Source: Domibacillus antri (GTDB lineage Bacteria > Bacillota > Bacilli > Bacillales > Domibacillaceae). Taken from it: DNA of 36,502 nucleotides. A model generated the notes under the pieces. The model made no database searches. It was given only the letters and a program-made list of their open reading frames with translations, and was not told the origin of the DNA. A program made the translations under genes and the position numbers. The stretch covers positions 1 to 36,502 of the forward strand of contig NZ_MSDU01000023.1 of assembly GCF_001936625.1 (NCBI RefSeq), read 5' to 3'. How positions within the stretch are numbered: the stretch's first letter is position 1; each line of letters begins with the position of its first letter. This document shows, piece after piece, positions 1-7,950 of this stretch.

Positions 1-1
1 G

Positions 2-130
2 GAAATGCCGCTGAATGCGGCGATCCGCTACGAAGGAGAGCTGCAGAACCTGCTGTTCCGTTCGGAGGACGCAAAGGAAGGGCTGAGTGCATTCCTGGAG
101 AAGAGAACTCCGGACTGGAAAGGGATGTAA
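2..130 (+). CDS. Enoyl-CoA hydratase/isomerase family protein, C-terminal end only
   Basis: This is the last 42 codons of a gene that begins before the window. The tail has a Ser-Glu-Asp-Ala-Lys-Glu-Gly-Leu run followed by a FLEKRTPDWKGM end. That is the usual closing helix of crotonase-fold enoyl-CoA hydratases (known family pattern). GC is visibly higher than in the following genes. A strong terminator follows directly, so it probably belongs to an upstream beta-oxidation or aromatic-CoA operon and not to the ligase transcript. Substrate cannot be told from this fragment. Confidence 0.72.
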   Translation, partial: EMPLNAAIRYEGELQNLLFRSEDAKEGLSAFLEKRTPDWKGM

Positions 131-158
131 TACGTTTCATTATGGGGGAAAATGCATG

Positions 159-204
159 AAAACAGAAATATCTCTTTTCTCTAAAAGGGATATTCCTGTT
201 TTTT
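159..204 (+). terminator. Intrinsic terminator after the enoyl-CoA hydratase gene
   Basis: A 20-bp stem (159-178 with 183-202) has two mismatched columns that can form G-U pairs, a CTCT loop and a trailing T-run. It separates the upstream hydratase gene from the ligase operon. Confidence 0.85.
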
Positions 205-279
205 GCATGAGATTTATTACGACTTTAGCGTTTCTAATGAAGCACCGCTTGATTAATCTTCTTGACAGGGGAGAAAAGT

Positions 280-1842
280 ATGGATGTAAATGGAATCGGA
301 GTACCCTATAACACATCGGCAAGATTTATCGATGAAAAAGTCAATCGTGGTCTTGGTGAAAAAACAGCTATTTATTACCGTTCTCAACAGGTCACCTATC
401 GAGATTTGCAGATGAGTGTCAACAAAACGGGAAATGCTTTGAAGGGACTGGGTGTAGAGCCAGAAAATCGAATTTTGCTTGTCTGTCATGATTCGCCTGA
501 ATTTATCAGTTCTTTTTATGGAGCGATTAAAATTGGCGCTGTGCCGATTCCGGTTAATACGATGATGAAGCCAAAAGACTATGAATATTATTTAAATAAA
601 AGCCGGGCAAAAGCGCTCATTATTCACGAAGACGTATGGGAACAAATTAAAATCTTCCGCAGCAACTATTTATATTTACAGCATGTCATCGTGATTTCAG
701 AAGATCGTCAAAAATTATTTGTAAAAGAGTTTTCTTTTTGGGCTTTAACCCAGCAGGCGAATGAGCAGCTCGAAACTTGCTGCACCTGCGAAGATGATGC
801 GGCTTTTTGGTTGTTTAGTTCCGGAAGCACAGGCGAAGCAAAGGGAGTCATTCACCTACACCATGACATGGAATACTCTCTTGACACGTACGCCCGGCAG
901 GTACTGAAAATTACGAAAGATGATATTTGTTTTTCTGCCTCAAAGCTGTTTTTTGCATATGGTCTGGGCGGAGGAATGTTCTTCCCGCTTGGTGCCGGCG
1001 CTTCGACGGTTCTATTATCTGAACGGCCTCTGCCGGAAAAGGTCTTTGAAATGATTGAAACGTTTAAGCCGACTATTTTCTTTGGAGTACCAACTTTATA
1101 TGGATCTATGATGGATTATGCCGAGCGTAGCGGCAAAGCATTTAATTTATCATCACTCAGAATTTGCACGTCAGCTGGTGAAGCACTTCCAGAATCATTT
1201 TCACGCCGATGGAAGGATATGTACAATCTGGATATATTAGATGGGATTGGATCGACGGAAGCTTTGCATATTTACATTTCTAACCGGATTGGAGATATTA
1301 AGCCAGGTACGTCTGGAAAAGTTGTGCCAGGCTATGAAGCAAAAATTGTCGATGAAGAGGGTCATGAAGTCCCGCCTGATACGGTAGGGGATTTAGTTAT
1401 AAAAGGAGACAGCCTTACTCCTGGCTATTGGAATTTGCATGAATTAAACAAAATGAGAATAAAAGGAGAATGGTTTTTTACAGGGGATAAATACTCCAGA
1501 GATGAAGAGGGCTATTTTAAATACTGCGGCCGTGCAGATGATATGCTGAAAATTGGCGGCATCTGGGTGTCTCCTATTGAAGTAGAGAATTGTCTTGTAG
1601 AGCATCCTGCTGTACTTGAAATTGCCGTTGTTGGAGAAGAGAAAGACGACGGGCTCACCTTATTAAAAGCGTTTATTGTACTGAAAAACGGTTATGATGC
1701 ATCTGGGGAGTTAACGGAACAATTGAAAGCGCTTGCTAAGTCGAAGCTGGCAAAGTATAAGTATCCGAGAGTGATCGAATATTTGGATGAACTGCCAAAA
1801 ACAAGCTCAGGCAAAATTCAGCGTTTCCGTTTAAGAGTGTAG
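280..1842 (+). CDS. Benzoate-CoA ligase family protein (ANL adenylating enzyme)
   Basis: This 520-aa acid-CoA ligase activates a carboxylic acid, most likely aromatic, to its CoA thioester via an acyl-AMP. ANL motifs are in order: the phosphate-binding loop SSGSTGEAKG near residue 180, GIGSTEA near 321, a GYW segment, the FFTGDKYSRDEEGYF hinge near 400, GRADDMLKIGG, and the C-terminal catalytic Lys in SSGKIQ near 510. Length and motif wording fit the benzoate-CoA ligase family. I chose the ATG at 280 because GGGGAG lies just ahead of it; an in-frame TTG at 262 has no such site. A thioesterase follows 9 nt later and an ABC importer lies downstream, suggesting uptake followed by CoA capture. 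The actual acid (benzoate, hydroxybenzoate, a cinnamate) is inference. Confidence 0.85.
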   Translation: MDVNGIGVPYNTSARFIDEKVNRGLGEKTAIYYRSQQVTYRDLQMSVNKTGNALKGLGVEPENRILLVCHDSPEFISSFYGAIKIGAVPIPVNTMMKPKDYEYYLNKSRAKALIIHEDVWEQIKIFRSNYLYLQHVIVISEDRQKLFVKEFSFWALTQQANEQLETCCTCEDDAAFWLFSSGSTGEAKGVIHLHHDMEYSLDTYARQVLKITKDDICFSASKLFFAYGLGGGMFFPLGAGASTVLLSERPLPEKVFEMIETFKPTIFFGVPTLYGSMMDYAERSGKAFNLSSLRICTSAGEALPESFSRRWKDMYNLDILDGIGSTEALHIYISNRIGDIKPGTSGKVVPGYEAKIVDEEGHEVPPDTVGDLVIKGDSLTPGYWNLHELNKMRIKGEWFFTGDKYSRDEEGYFKYCGRADDMLKIGGIWVSPIEVENCLVEHPAVLEIAVVGEEKDDGLTLLKAFIVLKNGYDASGELTEQLKALAKSKLAKYKYPRVIEYLDELPKTSSGKIQRFRLRV

Positions 1843-1851
1843 GAGGCTTTT

Positions 1852-2307
1852 ATGAGAAAAAGTGAACTGCAGCTTCTTGTTAACTGGGGAGATACGGATG
1901 TAGCGGGAATCGTCTATTATCCGAACTTTTTCAAATGGTTTGATATTGCTGGCCATCATTTTTTCAGAAATGCAGGCTTATCACCACACTTTTTGGCTAA
2001 AGAGAAAAGTATTATTTTGCCAATGCTTGATGCGCAGTGTACATTCGAACACGCTCTTCACTATGATGATGAATTAACAATTAAAACAGAAGTTTCAGAG
2101 TTAAATCGTAAAACAATAAAGCTGCGCCACGAAATATATGTTGATGGCAAAAGAGCAGCCAATGGCTACGAACTGAGAGGATGGGTAGAAAAGAAGCCGG
2201 ACGGGACTATCTCGGCTGTGCTGATTCCTGAAGAGATTCGAGTCCTTTTAATGGAAGAAAAAACGGAAAAAAGGGATTCGAGAAGCCATCCGCTTTTTAA
2301 TGCATAG
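1852..2307 (+). CDS. Acyl-CoA thioesterase, 4-hydroxybenzoyl-CoA thioesterase (hotdog) family
   Basis: This 151-aa single hotdog domain protein has the 4HBT signature WGDTDVAGIVYYPNFFKWF at residues 12-30; the second Asp of GDTD matches the catalytic Asp of the Pseudomonas-type enzymes. Start is the ATG 6 nt after AGGAGG, directly behind the ligase stop, so the two are co-transcribed. It would hydrolyse an aroyl- or acyl-CoA, either releasing a pathway product or relieving CoA trapping. Pathways that make salicyl-, hydroxybenzoyl- or gentisyl-CoA need such a step, but which applies here is not shown by sequence. Confidence 0.82.
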   Translation: MRKSELQLLVNWGDTDVAGIVYYPNFFKWFDIAGHHFFRNAGLSPHFLAKEKSIILPMLDAQCTFEHALHYDDELTIKTEVSELNRKTIKLRHEIYVDGKRAANGYELRGWVEKKPDGTISAVLIPEEIRVLLMEEKTEKRDSRSHPLFNA

Positions 2308-2333
2308 GGCCTTTTGGGACAAGAGGAGATGTC

Positions 2334-2801
2334 ATGGTGAATACGAGCGGCAGCACCGTATATGAAATTACAGTGATAGGCGGCGGGCCAGTCGGATTGT
2401 TCACGGCGTTTTAGGGAGGCATGCGGCAATGCAGCGTGAAGATGATTGAAAGCATACCGCGCTTAGGAAGACAGTTGCCTGCATTGTATCCCGAGAAGTT
2501 CATTTATAATATTGCAGGGTTTCCGATCAAAAATTGGGGGCTGGAACTTGAAAAAGGATCCATTGTAGTCAACTCAAAAATGGAAACGAATATTCCGGGT
2601 ATTTATGCAGCTGAGGACATCGCCACTTATCCAGGGAAGGTAAAATTGATTGCTGTTGGGTTTGGTGAAGGATCGACTGCTGTCAACAGCGCAAAAAGCT
2701 ATATAGATCCAGAAGCAAAGCTCCAGCCGGGTCATAGCACGTCAATGGATTTTTCACAGAATGAAGCAAAAGCGGATGAAAATGTCTATGCCGCCTTATA
2801 A
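2334..2801 (+). pseudogene. Degenerate ferredoxin--NADP+ reductase (YumC/YcgT type), nonsense plus large internal deletion
   Basis: A good site (GAGGAG) and ATG at 2334 open a reading frame with the FAD-binding VIGGGPVGLFTAF motif. An in-frame TAG at 2412 sits where the family normally has Tyr (TAFYGG). The same frame continues as [13 protein letters not shown] and then [13 protein letters not shown], and jumps straight to the C-terminal segment [15 protein letters not shown] and the [14 protein letters not shown] motif. About 190 residues covering the NADPH domain are missing, and the usual AAGDI has become AAEDI. From knowledge of the intact family (about 330-350 aa) this cannot make a working reductase. 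In the ancestral operon it may have supplied electrons to a ring oxygenase. Confidence 0.9.
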
Positions 2802-2845
2802 AGGGCGCATGGACATGACACAAAGAAGCTTCTGTATTATGTTAT

Positions 2846-2861
2846 TTGAAAGCGTTTCCAT
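2846..2861 (+). promoter_or_regulatory. cre-like (CcpA) operator
   Basis: TTGAAAGCGTTTCCAT matches the relaxed cre consensus WTGNAANCGNWWNCAW at every defined position. It lies 38 nt ahead of the substrate-binding-protein start. A weak TATTAT at 2835-2840 could be the -10, which would put the cre at or just after the transcription start, a placement typical of CcpA repression. Binding is inferred, not shown. Confidence 0.65.
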
Positions 2862-2898
2862 TATGTGTGCAGAAAATATAAATAATGGGGTGTCATGA

Positions 2899-4116
2899 TT
2901 GAATAAAAAATGGTTCGTTATCCTCGTATCTGCTTGTTTGTTCTTTTTGGCAGCTTGTGGAAATAGTGCAATGCAATCGACGTCCAATTCAGACGATAAA
3001 GCTGATGCCAGCGGGTCAAGCAGTGAAACGATAAAAATTGGCGCGTTATTGCCAAGCTCTGGTGTGTACGCTTCTTTGGGGAAAAACTTGTCCCAGGGCA
3101 TGGAGCTTTATTTTGATGAGATTAACTGGGAAGTAGAAGGAAAGAAAATCGAGATCATCAATGAAGATTCAGAAGCCGATCCGCAAGTTTCGCTTCGGAA
3201 AGCACGCAAGATGATCGACCAGGACCAGGTGGACATTTTAACAGGAACCGTCAGTACAGCTGTTGCATATGCGATTCGCGATGAAGTAGACAGCAAGAAA
3301 ATACCGTTTCTTGTTTCGCATGCAGGCGGGAATGATTTAACAAGAAGCCAGCGCAGCGATTACATCTGGCGTTCTTCTTTCAGCTCTTGGCAGATCGGTC
3401 ATTCAATGGGTGAGTGGGCTTACAAAAATGTCGGTCACAAGATTTATGTAACGGCTGCGGACTATGCTTTTGGGAAAGAAGTTTCCGCTGCATTTAAAGA
3501 AGCCTATACAGCAGCGGGCGGCGAAATTGTCGGTGAAGTATATCCACCGCTTGGCAACAATGACTATTCCTCTTACTTAACAACAATTGGCGGTGCAGAA
3601 GCAGATGCCGTGTATGCATTTTTTGCCGGAAGTGATGCGGTCCGTTTTGTTCAGCAATATGAGCAATATGGATTAAAAGAAAAGATGCCCCTTATTGGGT
3701 CGGGATGGCTTGTATCAGAAGATCTTCGTGAATCACAAGGAAACGCGCCGGAAGGAATATTAGCGTCCACATTCTGGGATTATAACATTAATACAGATGA
3801 GAACAAGGCATTTACAGCTGCATTTGAAAAGAAGTACGGAGCACGTCCAACACTTGAAGCACTGGAAGGATATGATGCAGCTCGTATTATAGCAGAAGCT
3901 GCTGCGAGTCTTGGAGGAGATGTATCTGATCCGGACCAAGTGGTAGAAGCATTCTCGAATGTAACATTTGCGAGCCCTCGCGGTGAATTCAAATTTGATA
4001 AAGATACGCACCATGTTATTCAGGATATGTACATTACAAAAACGCAATTGGTAAATGGCAAGACAGAAAATGAAGTGATTGAAACGATTGAACAAGTTCA
4101 AGACCCTGGTAAATAA
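2899..4116 (+). CDS. ABC transporter substrate-binding lipoprotein (Liv/HAAT family)
   Basis: This 405-aa extracytoplasmic binding protein has a signal peptide ending in the lipobox LAAC with lipidated Cys20, then a Ser/Asp-rich linker and a type I periplasmic-binding fold opening with IKIGALLPSSGVYASLG. The start is TTG at 2899 after GGGGTG; the ATG 4 nt upstream runs into a stop at once. It is the first gene of a five-gene importer and captures the solute at the outer face of the membrane. The family covers branched-chain amino acids, amides, urea and aromatic acids. The adjacent benzoate-CoA-ligase gene makes an aromatic acid the favoured ligand (inference). Confidence 0.87.
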   Translation: MNKKWFVILVSACLFFLAACGNSAMQSTSNSDDKADASGSSSETIKIGALLPSSGVYASLGKNLSQGMELYFDEINWEVEGKKIEIINEDSEADPQVSLRKARKMIDQDQVDILTGTVSTAVAYAIRDEVDSKKIPFLVSHAGGNDLTRSQRSDYIWRSSFSSWQIGHSMGEWAYKNVGHKIYVTAADYAFGKEVSAAFKEAYTAAGGEIVGEVYPPLGNNDYSSYLTTIGGAEADAVYAFFAGSDAVRFVQQYEQYGLKEKMPLIGSGWLVSEDLRESQGNAPEGILASTFWDYNINTDENKAFTAAFEKKYGARPTLEALEGYDAARIIAEAAASLGGDVSDPDQVVEAFSNVTFASPRGEFKFDKDTHHVIQDMYITKTQLVNGKTENEVIETIEQVQDPGK

Positions 4117-4134
4117 CGAAGAGGAGGGGTATTA

Positions 4135-5004
4135 ATGGATATGATTGGTGCTCAACTCGTAAATGGCCTTTCTTACGGGATGATGCTTTTTGTTATAACG
4201 TGCGGTCTGGCTCTTGTTTTCGGTATTTTGGGCGTGTTGAATCTGGCCCACGGCTCTCTTTACATGATCGGTGCGTACGTGACGTATTCTATTACCGTGA
4301 ACTCCGCTCAAAATTTTTGGATGGCGTTGATTATTGCACCTATTGTCGTCGCTATACTGGCTTTTATAATTGAAATGACGCTTTTGCGGGCCACGTACCA
4401 TTTAGGGCACTTGTCGCAAGTGCTGCTGACGTTTGGGCTTGCGTATATATTTCACGACATTGCTGCGATTATTTGGGGATCGAATGTTTTGTCAGTCGCA
4501 CTTCCGCCAAGTCTGGCGGGCACAACGGTCCTTTTTGATCAAAGCTTTCCCACATACCGGCTCGTTGTCATTGGCATTGGCTTTTTGCTGGCTGCAGGAT
4601 TATGGTATGTGCAGGAAAAAACACGCTGGGGCGCGATTATTCGCGCCGGCCTCAGCGATAAAGAAATGATCAGTGCGCTTGGTGTCAACATTAAGCTCGT
4701 GTTTACTGTCGTCTTTGTGATCGGGGGCTTTCTGGCTGGACTTGGCGGTGTTATTGCGGCGCCAGTCCTCGGTCTTTACCCAATCATGGAGTTTCAAACA
4801 CTTATTCTGGCGCTTGTCGTGCTTGTCATCGGCGGCCTGGGCTCTATTTCAGGCACGTTTACAGCAGCTATTTTAATCGGGCTGGTGGAAACCTTCAGCA
4901 AATATCTTGTTCCTGAATTAAGCCTGTTTTTCGTTTATGGATTGATGGCTGTTGTACTCGTTGTTAAGCCGAATGGATTGCTTGGGAAGAAGGTGGCAGC
5001 CTAA
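4135..5004 (+). CDS. Branched-chain amino acid-type ABC permease (LivH family)
   Basis: This 289-aa polytopic membrane protein starts at an ATG behind GAGGAGGGG. It has the LivH layout: an N-terminal QLVNGLSYGMM segment, LAHGSLYMIGAY, multiple hydrophobic helices, and the conserved GGLGSISGTFTAAILIGLVE region near the C-terminus that contacts the ATPases. It pairs with the LivM-type subunit whose ATG overlaps its stop codon by one base, implying coupled translation and 1:1 assembly. Confidence 0.9.
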   Translation: MDMIGAQLVNGLSYGMMLFVITCGLALVFGILGVLNLAHGSLYMIGAYVTYSITVNSAQNFWMALIIAPIVVAILAFIIEMTLLRATYHLGHLSQVLLTFGLAYIFHDIAAIIWGSNVLSVALPPSLAGTTVLFDQSFPTYRLVVIGIGFLLAAGLWYVQEKTRWGAIIRAGLSDKEMISALGVNIKLVFTVVFVIGGFLAGLGGVIAAPVLGLYPIMEFQTLILALVVLVIGGLGSISGTFTAAILIGLVETFSKYLVPELSLFFVYGLMAVVLVVKPNGLLGKKVAA

Positions 5005-5990
5005 TGAAAAAAGGAATTGTTTTAACCGCAGCCGTTGCACTGCTGATGGGACTGGCTCCTTTCTTTTTATCCTTGTTTCACTTGAATTTATTTACGGAAA
5101 TTTTAATCCTGGGAATTTTTTCTTTAAGCTTGAATGTTCTGGTCGGCTATACAGGAATGGTTTCACTTGGACACGCAGCCTTTTTCGGGGTTGGCGCATA
5201 TGCAGCCGGTATCGCGGCAAAAGAGATGTCACCCAATTTGCTTGCCACACTGCCGATTGCACTCATTGCAACGATCATGGTTGCTGCTGTTATCGGAATG
5301 TTCTGCATGAAAGTAAGCGGATTTTATTTTTTAATGCTGACATTGGCGTTTTCTCAAATGATTTACTCGTTTATTCACCAGTCAACAGATTTAACGGGCG
5401 GATCAAACGGTTTATCAGGTATTCCCGCACCAGTGGCGGGCGGTATTGATTTTTCAAACCCTGTTTTGCTGTTTTACTTCATTTTGGGCGTGTTCTTTAG
5501 TGTATATGCCGGCTTGAGTCTGCTGGTTCATTCTCCTTTTGGACAAGTTTTAGTCGGAATTCGTGAAAACGAAACGAGAATGAGGTCAATGGGCTATAAC
5601 ACAACTCGATATAAATACGCATCATTTATTATTGCGGGTGCACTTGGCGGGTTAGCCGGAAGCTTGTACACAAGCTTTAATGGCTTTATTTCTCCAATTG
5701 ATGTGTACTGGACAATGTCCGGGTCGGTTCTCATCATGGTGATTATTGGCGGAGCCGGCACGATGGCGGGCCCAGTACTCGGAGCAGCGCTCATCGTTAT
5801 TCTGGAAACAATCGTCAGCTCATATACACATTCATGGATGATGATTATCGGGATCATTTTCATCATTTTCGTTGTGTTCTTCCCGAAAGGTCTGACAGGA
5901 ATCGCGCAGTCCATTATGCACCGGATGACCAGAAGTAAAAGCGGTTACAAAGAAAACCATTCAAAAGCCGTCTTAAAGAAAAATGCATAA
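5004..5990 (+). CDS. Branched-chain amino acid-type ABC permease (LivM family)
   Basis: This 328-aa polytopic permease is the second channel subunit. Family landmarks are LNVLVGYTGMVSLGHAAFFG near residues 45-65 and the coupling region IIGGAGTMAGPVLGAALI. The tail is basic and cytoplasmic. Its start codon overlaps the LivH-type stop by one base, and the ATPase genes follow immediately, so this is a compact operon. Confidence 0.9.
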   Translation: MKKGIVLTAAVALLMGLAPFFLSLFHLNLFTEILILGIFSLSLNVLVGYTGMVSLGHAAFFGVGAYAAGIAAKEMSPNLLATLPIALIATIMVAAVIGMFCMKVSGFYFLMLTLAFSQMIYSFIHQSTDLTGGSNGLSGIPAPVAGGIDFSNPVLLFYFILGVFFSVYAGLSLLVHSPFGQVLVGIRENETRMRSMGYNTTRYKYASFIIAGALGGLAGSLYTSFNGFISPIDVYWTMSGSVLIMVIIGGAGTMAGPVLGAALIVILETIVSSYTHSWMMIIGIIFIIFVVFFPKGLTGIAQSIMHRMTRSKSGYKENHSKAVLKKNA

Positions 5991-6006
5991 TACAGGAGGC
6001 TGTGTC

Positions 6007-6783
6007 ATGAAAAGTGAGCCGATTTTACAAGTAGATGGGGTTGCCAAAAGTTTTGGCGGTCTTAATATTTTGAAAAATCTGACATTTGATGTGCGTAAAG
6101 GGGAGCGGATTGGCATTATTGGGCCAAATGGTGCCGGAAAAACAACCTTTTATAATTTATTGGCGGGGGATTTGGATCCAAGTAAAGGAACCATTCATTA
6201 CTGCGGTAAAAACATTACATCGATGCCTAACTATAAAAGGGCACGCACAGGGATTGTACGGACGTTCCAGAAAAATAATTTGCTGACGGAACTCACTGTG
6301 CTTGAAAATTTGCTCCTTGTGCTCCAGCGAAAAGAAGGAATGGGCCATATATGGTTTAAACGGCGGCACAGAAAAAAATATCCGTCTCTTTTTCAAAAAG
6401 CGGACGAGCTTCTTCATACATGGGGTCTGGAACAGCAAACAAACAAGGTGGTAAAAAGCTTGTCTTACGGTGAGCAGCGTCAAATTGAAATTTTGCTGGG
6501 CATTGCTACGGAGCCGAATGTATTACTTCTCGATGAACCGACTGCCGGTATGTCACAAGCAGAGACGGATTATATTGTAGACCTGCTTCGCAAACTGCCT
6601 AAAAGCTTGACACTGATGATTATTGAACATGACCTGGATGTTGTATTTGGATTGGCTGACCGGATGATCGTCCTTTATAACGGTGAAATTCTAGTGGAGG
6701 GCGATCCACATCTTGTGCGGAATGACAAGCGCGTAAATGATATTTATATTGGTCAGGAGGCGGATCTTAGTGCTTCAAGTTAA
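6007..6783 (+). CDS. ABC transporter ATP-binding protein (LivG family)
   Basis: This 258-aa ATPase subunit has Walker A GPNGAGKTT (residues 39-47), a Q-loop in RTFQKNN, signature LSYGEQRQ, Walker B VLLLDEP and a switch His in MIIEHDLD. The start is the ATG at 6007 after AGGAGG; an upstream in-frame ATG at 5983 lies inside the previous gene and lacks a site. It shares the cytoplasmic ATPase dimer with the LivF-type subunit, whose start overlaps its last codons. Confidence 0.9.
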   Translation: MKSEPILQVDGVAKSFGGLNILKNLTFDVRKGERIGIIGPNGAGKTTFYNLLAGDLDPSKGTIHYCGKNITSMPNYKRARTGIVRTFQKNNLLTELTVLENLLLVLQRKEGMGHIWFKRRHRKKYPSLFQKADELLHTWGLEQQTNKVVKSLSYGEQRQIEILLGIATEPNVLLLDEPTAGMSQAETDYIVDLLRKLPKSLTLMIIEHDLDVVFGLADRMIVLYNGEILVEGDPHLVRNDKRVNDIYIGQEADLSASS

Positions 6784-7462
6784 TGAGCTGAATACCTATT
6801 ACGGCGAAAGCCATATTCTTCACAATGTATCACTTACCGTTAAAAAAGGGGAAGTGACGGTGCTTCTTGGTCGAAACGGAATGGGCAAAACAACGACGAT
6901 CCATTCGATCATGGGCATTGTGCTGCCAAAGCAAGGGAAAATCGTTCTTGAAGAAAAAGAAGTCCAGATGAAGCCGAGCTTTCACGTGTCAAAAGCAGGC
7001 GTGGCGCTTGTGCCGCAGGGCCGGCGCATTTTCTCGAATTTAACGGTTAAAGAAAATCTTCTTACCACTCACCGCCCACAGGAAAACGGATGGACAATCG
7101 AGAAGGTATACGATATGTTCCCCCGGCTGGCTGAAAGAGAGACATCAATGGGCGGAAATTTAAGCGGGGGCGAGCAGCAGATGCTTTCAATTGGTCGTGC
7201 TCTGCTCACAAATCCGAAAGTATTGCTTCTGGATGAGCCATCAGAAGGTCTTTCCCCGCTGATGGTCGGTGAGATTATTAAAATTATAAAGCAATTGAAA
7301 CAGCAGGGGCTGACAATGCTTCTCGTCGAGCAGAATCTTTTAATGGCAATGGATCTGGCAGATCAAATTTATATTTTAAATAAGGGAAAGGTTGTTTTCC
7401 ATGGAGCAAGTGATGACTTGGATAATAACGTGAAAAATAAATACTTAGCGCTTAGTTCTTAA
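6770..7462 (+). CDS. ABC transporter ATP-binding protein (LivF family)
   Basis: This 230-aa second ATPase of the importer has Walker A GRNGMGKTT (34-42), signature LSGGEQQM, Walker B VLLLDEPSEGL and switch His replaced by Gln in LLVEQNLL, as is normal for LivF. The start is GTG at 6770, 9 nt after AGGAGG, giving a 14-nt overlap with the LivG-type gene. This completes a five-component importer. Confidence 0.9.
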   Translation: MLQVNELNTYYGESHILHNVSLTVKKGEVTVLLGRNGMGKTTTIHSIMGIVLPKQGKIVLEEKEVQMKPSFHVSKAGVALVPQGRRIFSNLTVKENLLTTHRPQENGWTIEKVYDMFPRLAERETSMGGNLSGGEQQMLSIGRALLTNPKVLLLDEPSEGLSPLMVGEIIKIIKQLKQQGLTMLLVEQNLLMAMDLADQIYILNKGKVVFHGASDDLDNNVKNKYLALSS

Positions 7463-7483
7463 ATAAAAGAGGGAGGACAAAAC

Positions 7484-7609
7484 ATGACAAAACAGCTGCA
7501 GGTTTTGGAAGAAGAACTTGACCCGTACGTCGTCAAAAAAATAGTAGAGGATGCATTGGAGCATTTTGTTCAAATAGAAACGGATACAGATCAGATACAC
7601 AGTGAATAA
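7484..7609 (+). CDS. Small acidic protein at the end of the ABC operon, possibly truncated by a stop
   Basis: This ORF encodes 41 codons behind a good GGGAGG site, 21 nt after the LivF-type gene. The product is acidic and helical with no recognisable domain. The same frame stays open past the TAA at 7607 for another 40 codons to a stop at 7730. That second half contains a hydrophobic stretch (NNQVVLIYCNGVLEIKMIT) that reads like genuine protein. Either the gene is a natural 41-residue peptide or an 82-residue gene carries a nonsense mutation. I do not recognise a function. Confidence 0.45.
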   Translation: MTKQLQVLEEELDPYVVKKIVEDALEHFVQIETDTDQIHSE

Positions 7610-7878
7610 CTAAGCAGTTCTGGATGCCTGTGTACAAAGGAAGAAACCCAAATTTTCTCAATTTCCATTTTAAATAATCAAGTTGTATTGATTTATTGCA
7701 ATGGTGTGTTGGAAATCAAGATGATTACGTAATGACGCATGGATTAGATGATTCTATCATTAAAAGATAATGGACTCGCCGTGACCGGTCAGGGTCCCTC
7801 TTTTATTTTATGTATATTTATGGCGAGGGAGTCTTACAGTGGACTTAATAAAAATTATTTCGTGAATATTAAGTCTTA

Positions 7879-7894
7879 TTAGTACCTGATATTA
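7879..7894 (+). promoter_or_regulatory. FapR-like operator upstream of fabH
   Basis: The sequence TTAGTACCTGATATTA, inside ATTAGTACCTGATATTAT, strongly resembles the FapR box of Bacillus fatty-acid genes (TTAGTACCTGATACTAA-like, from memory). The right half is degenerate by one or two bases. It lies 57 nt before the FabH start, where a malonyl-CoA-responsive repressor of lipid synthesis would act. Confidence 0.65.
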
Positions 7895-7950
7895 TATCTA
7901 AGTGATAAAATGAATGCATATGAGTTTGCAAAGGGAGGGTGTACATAAAG

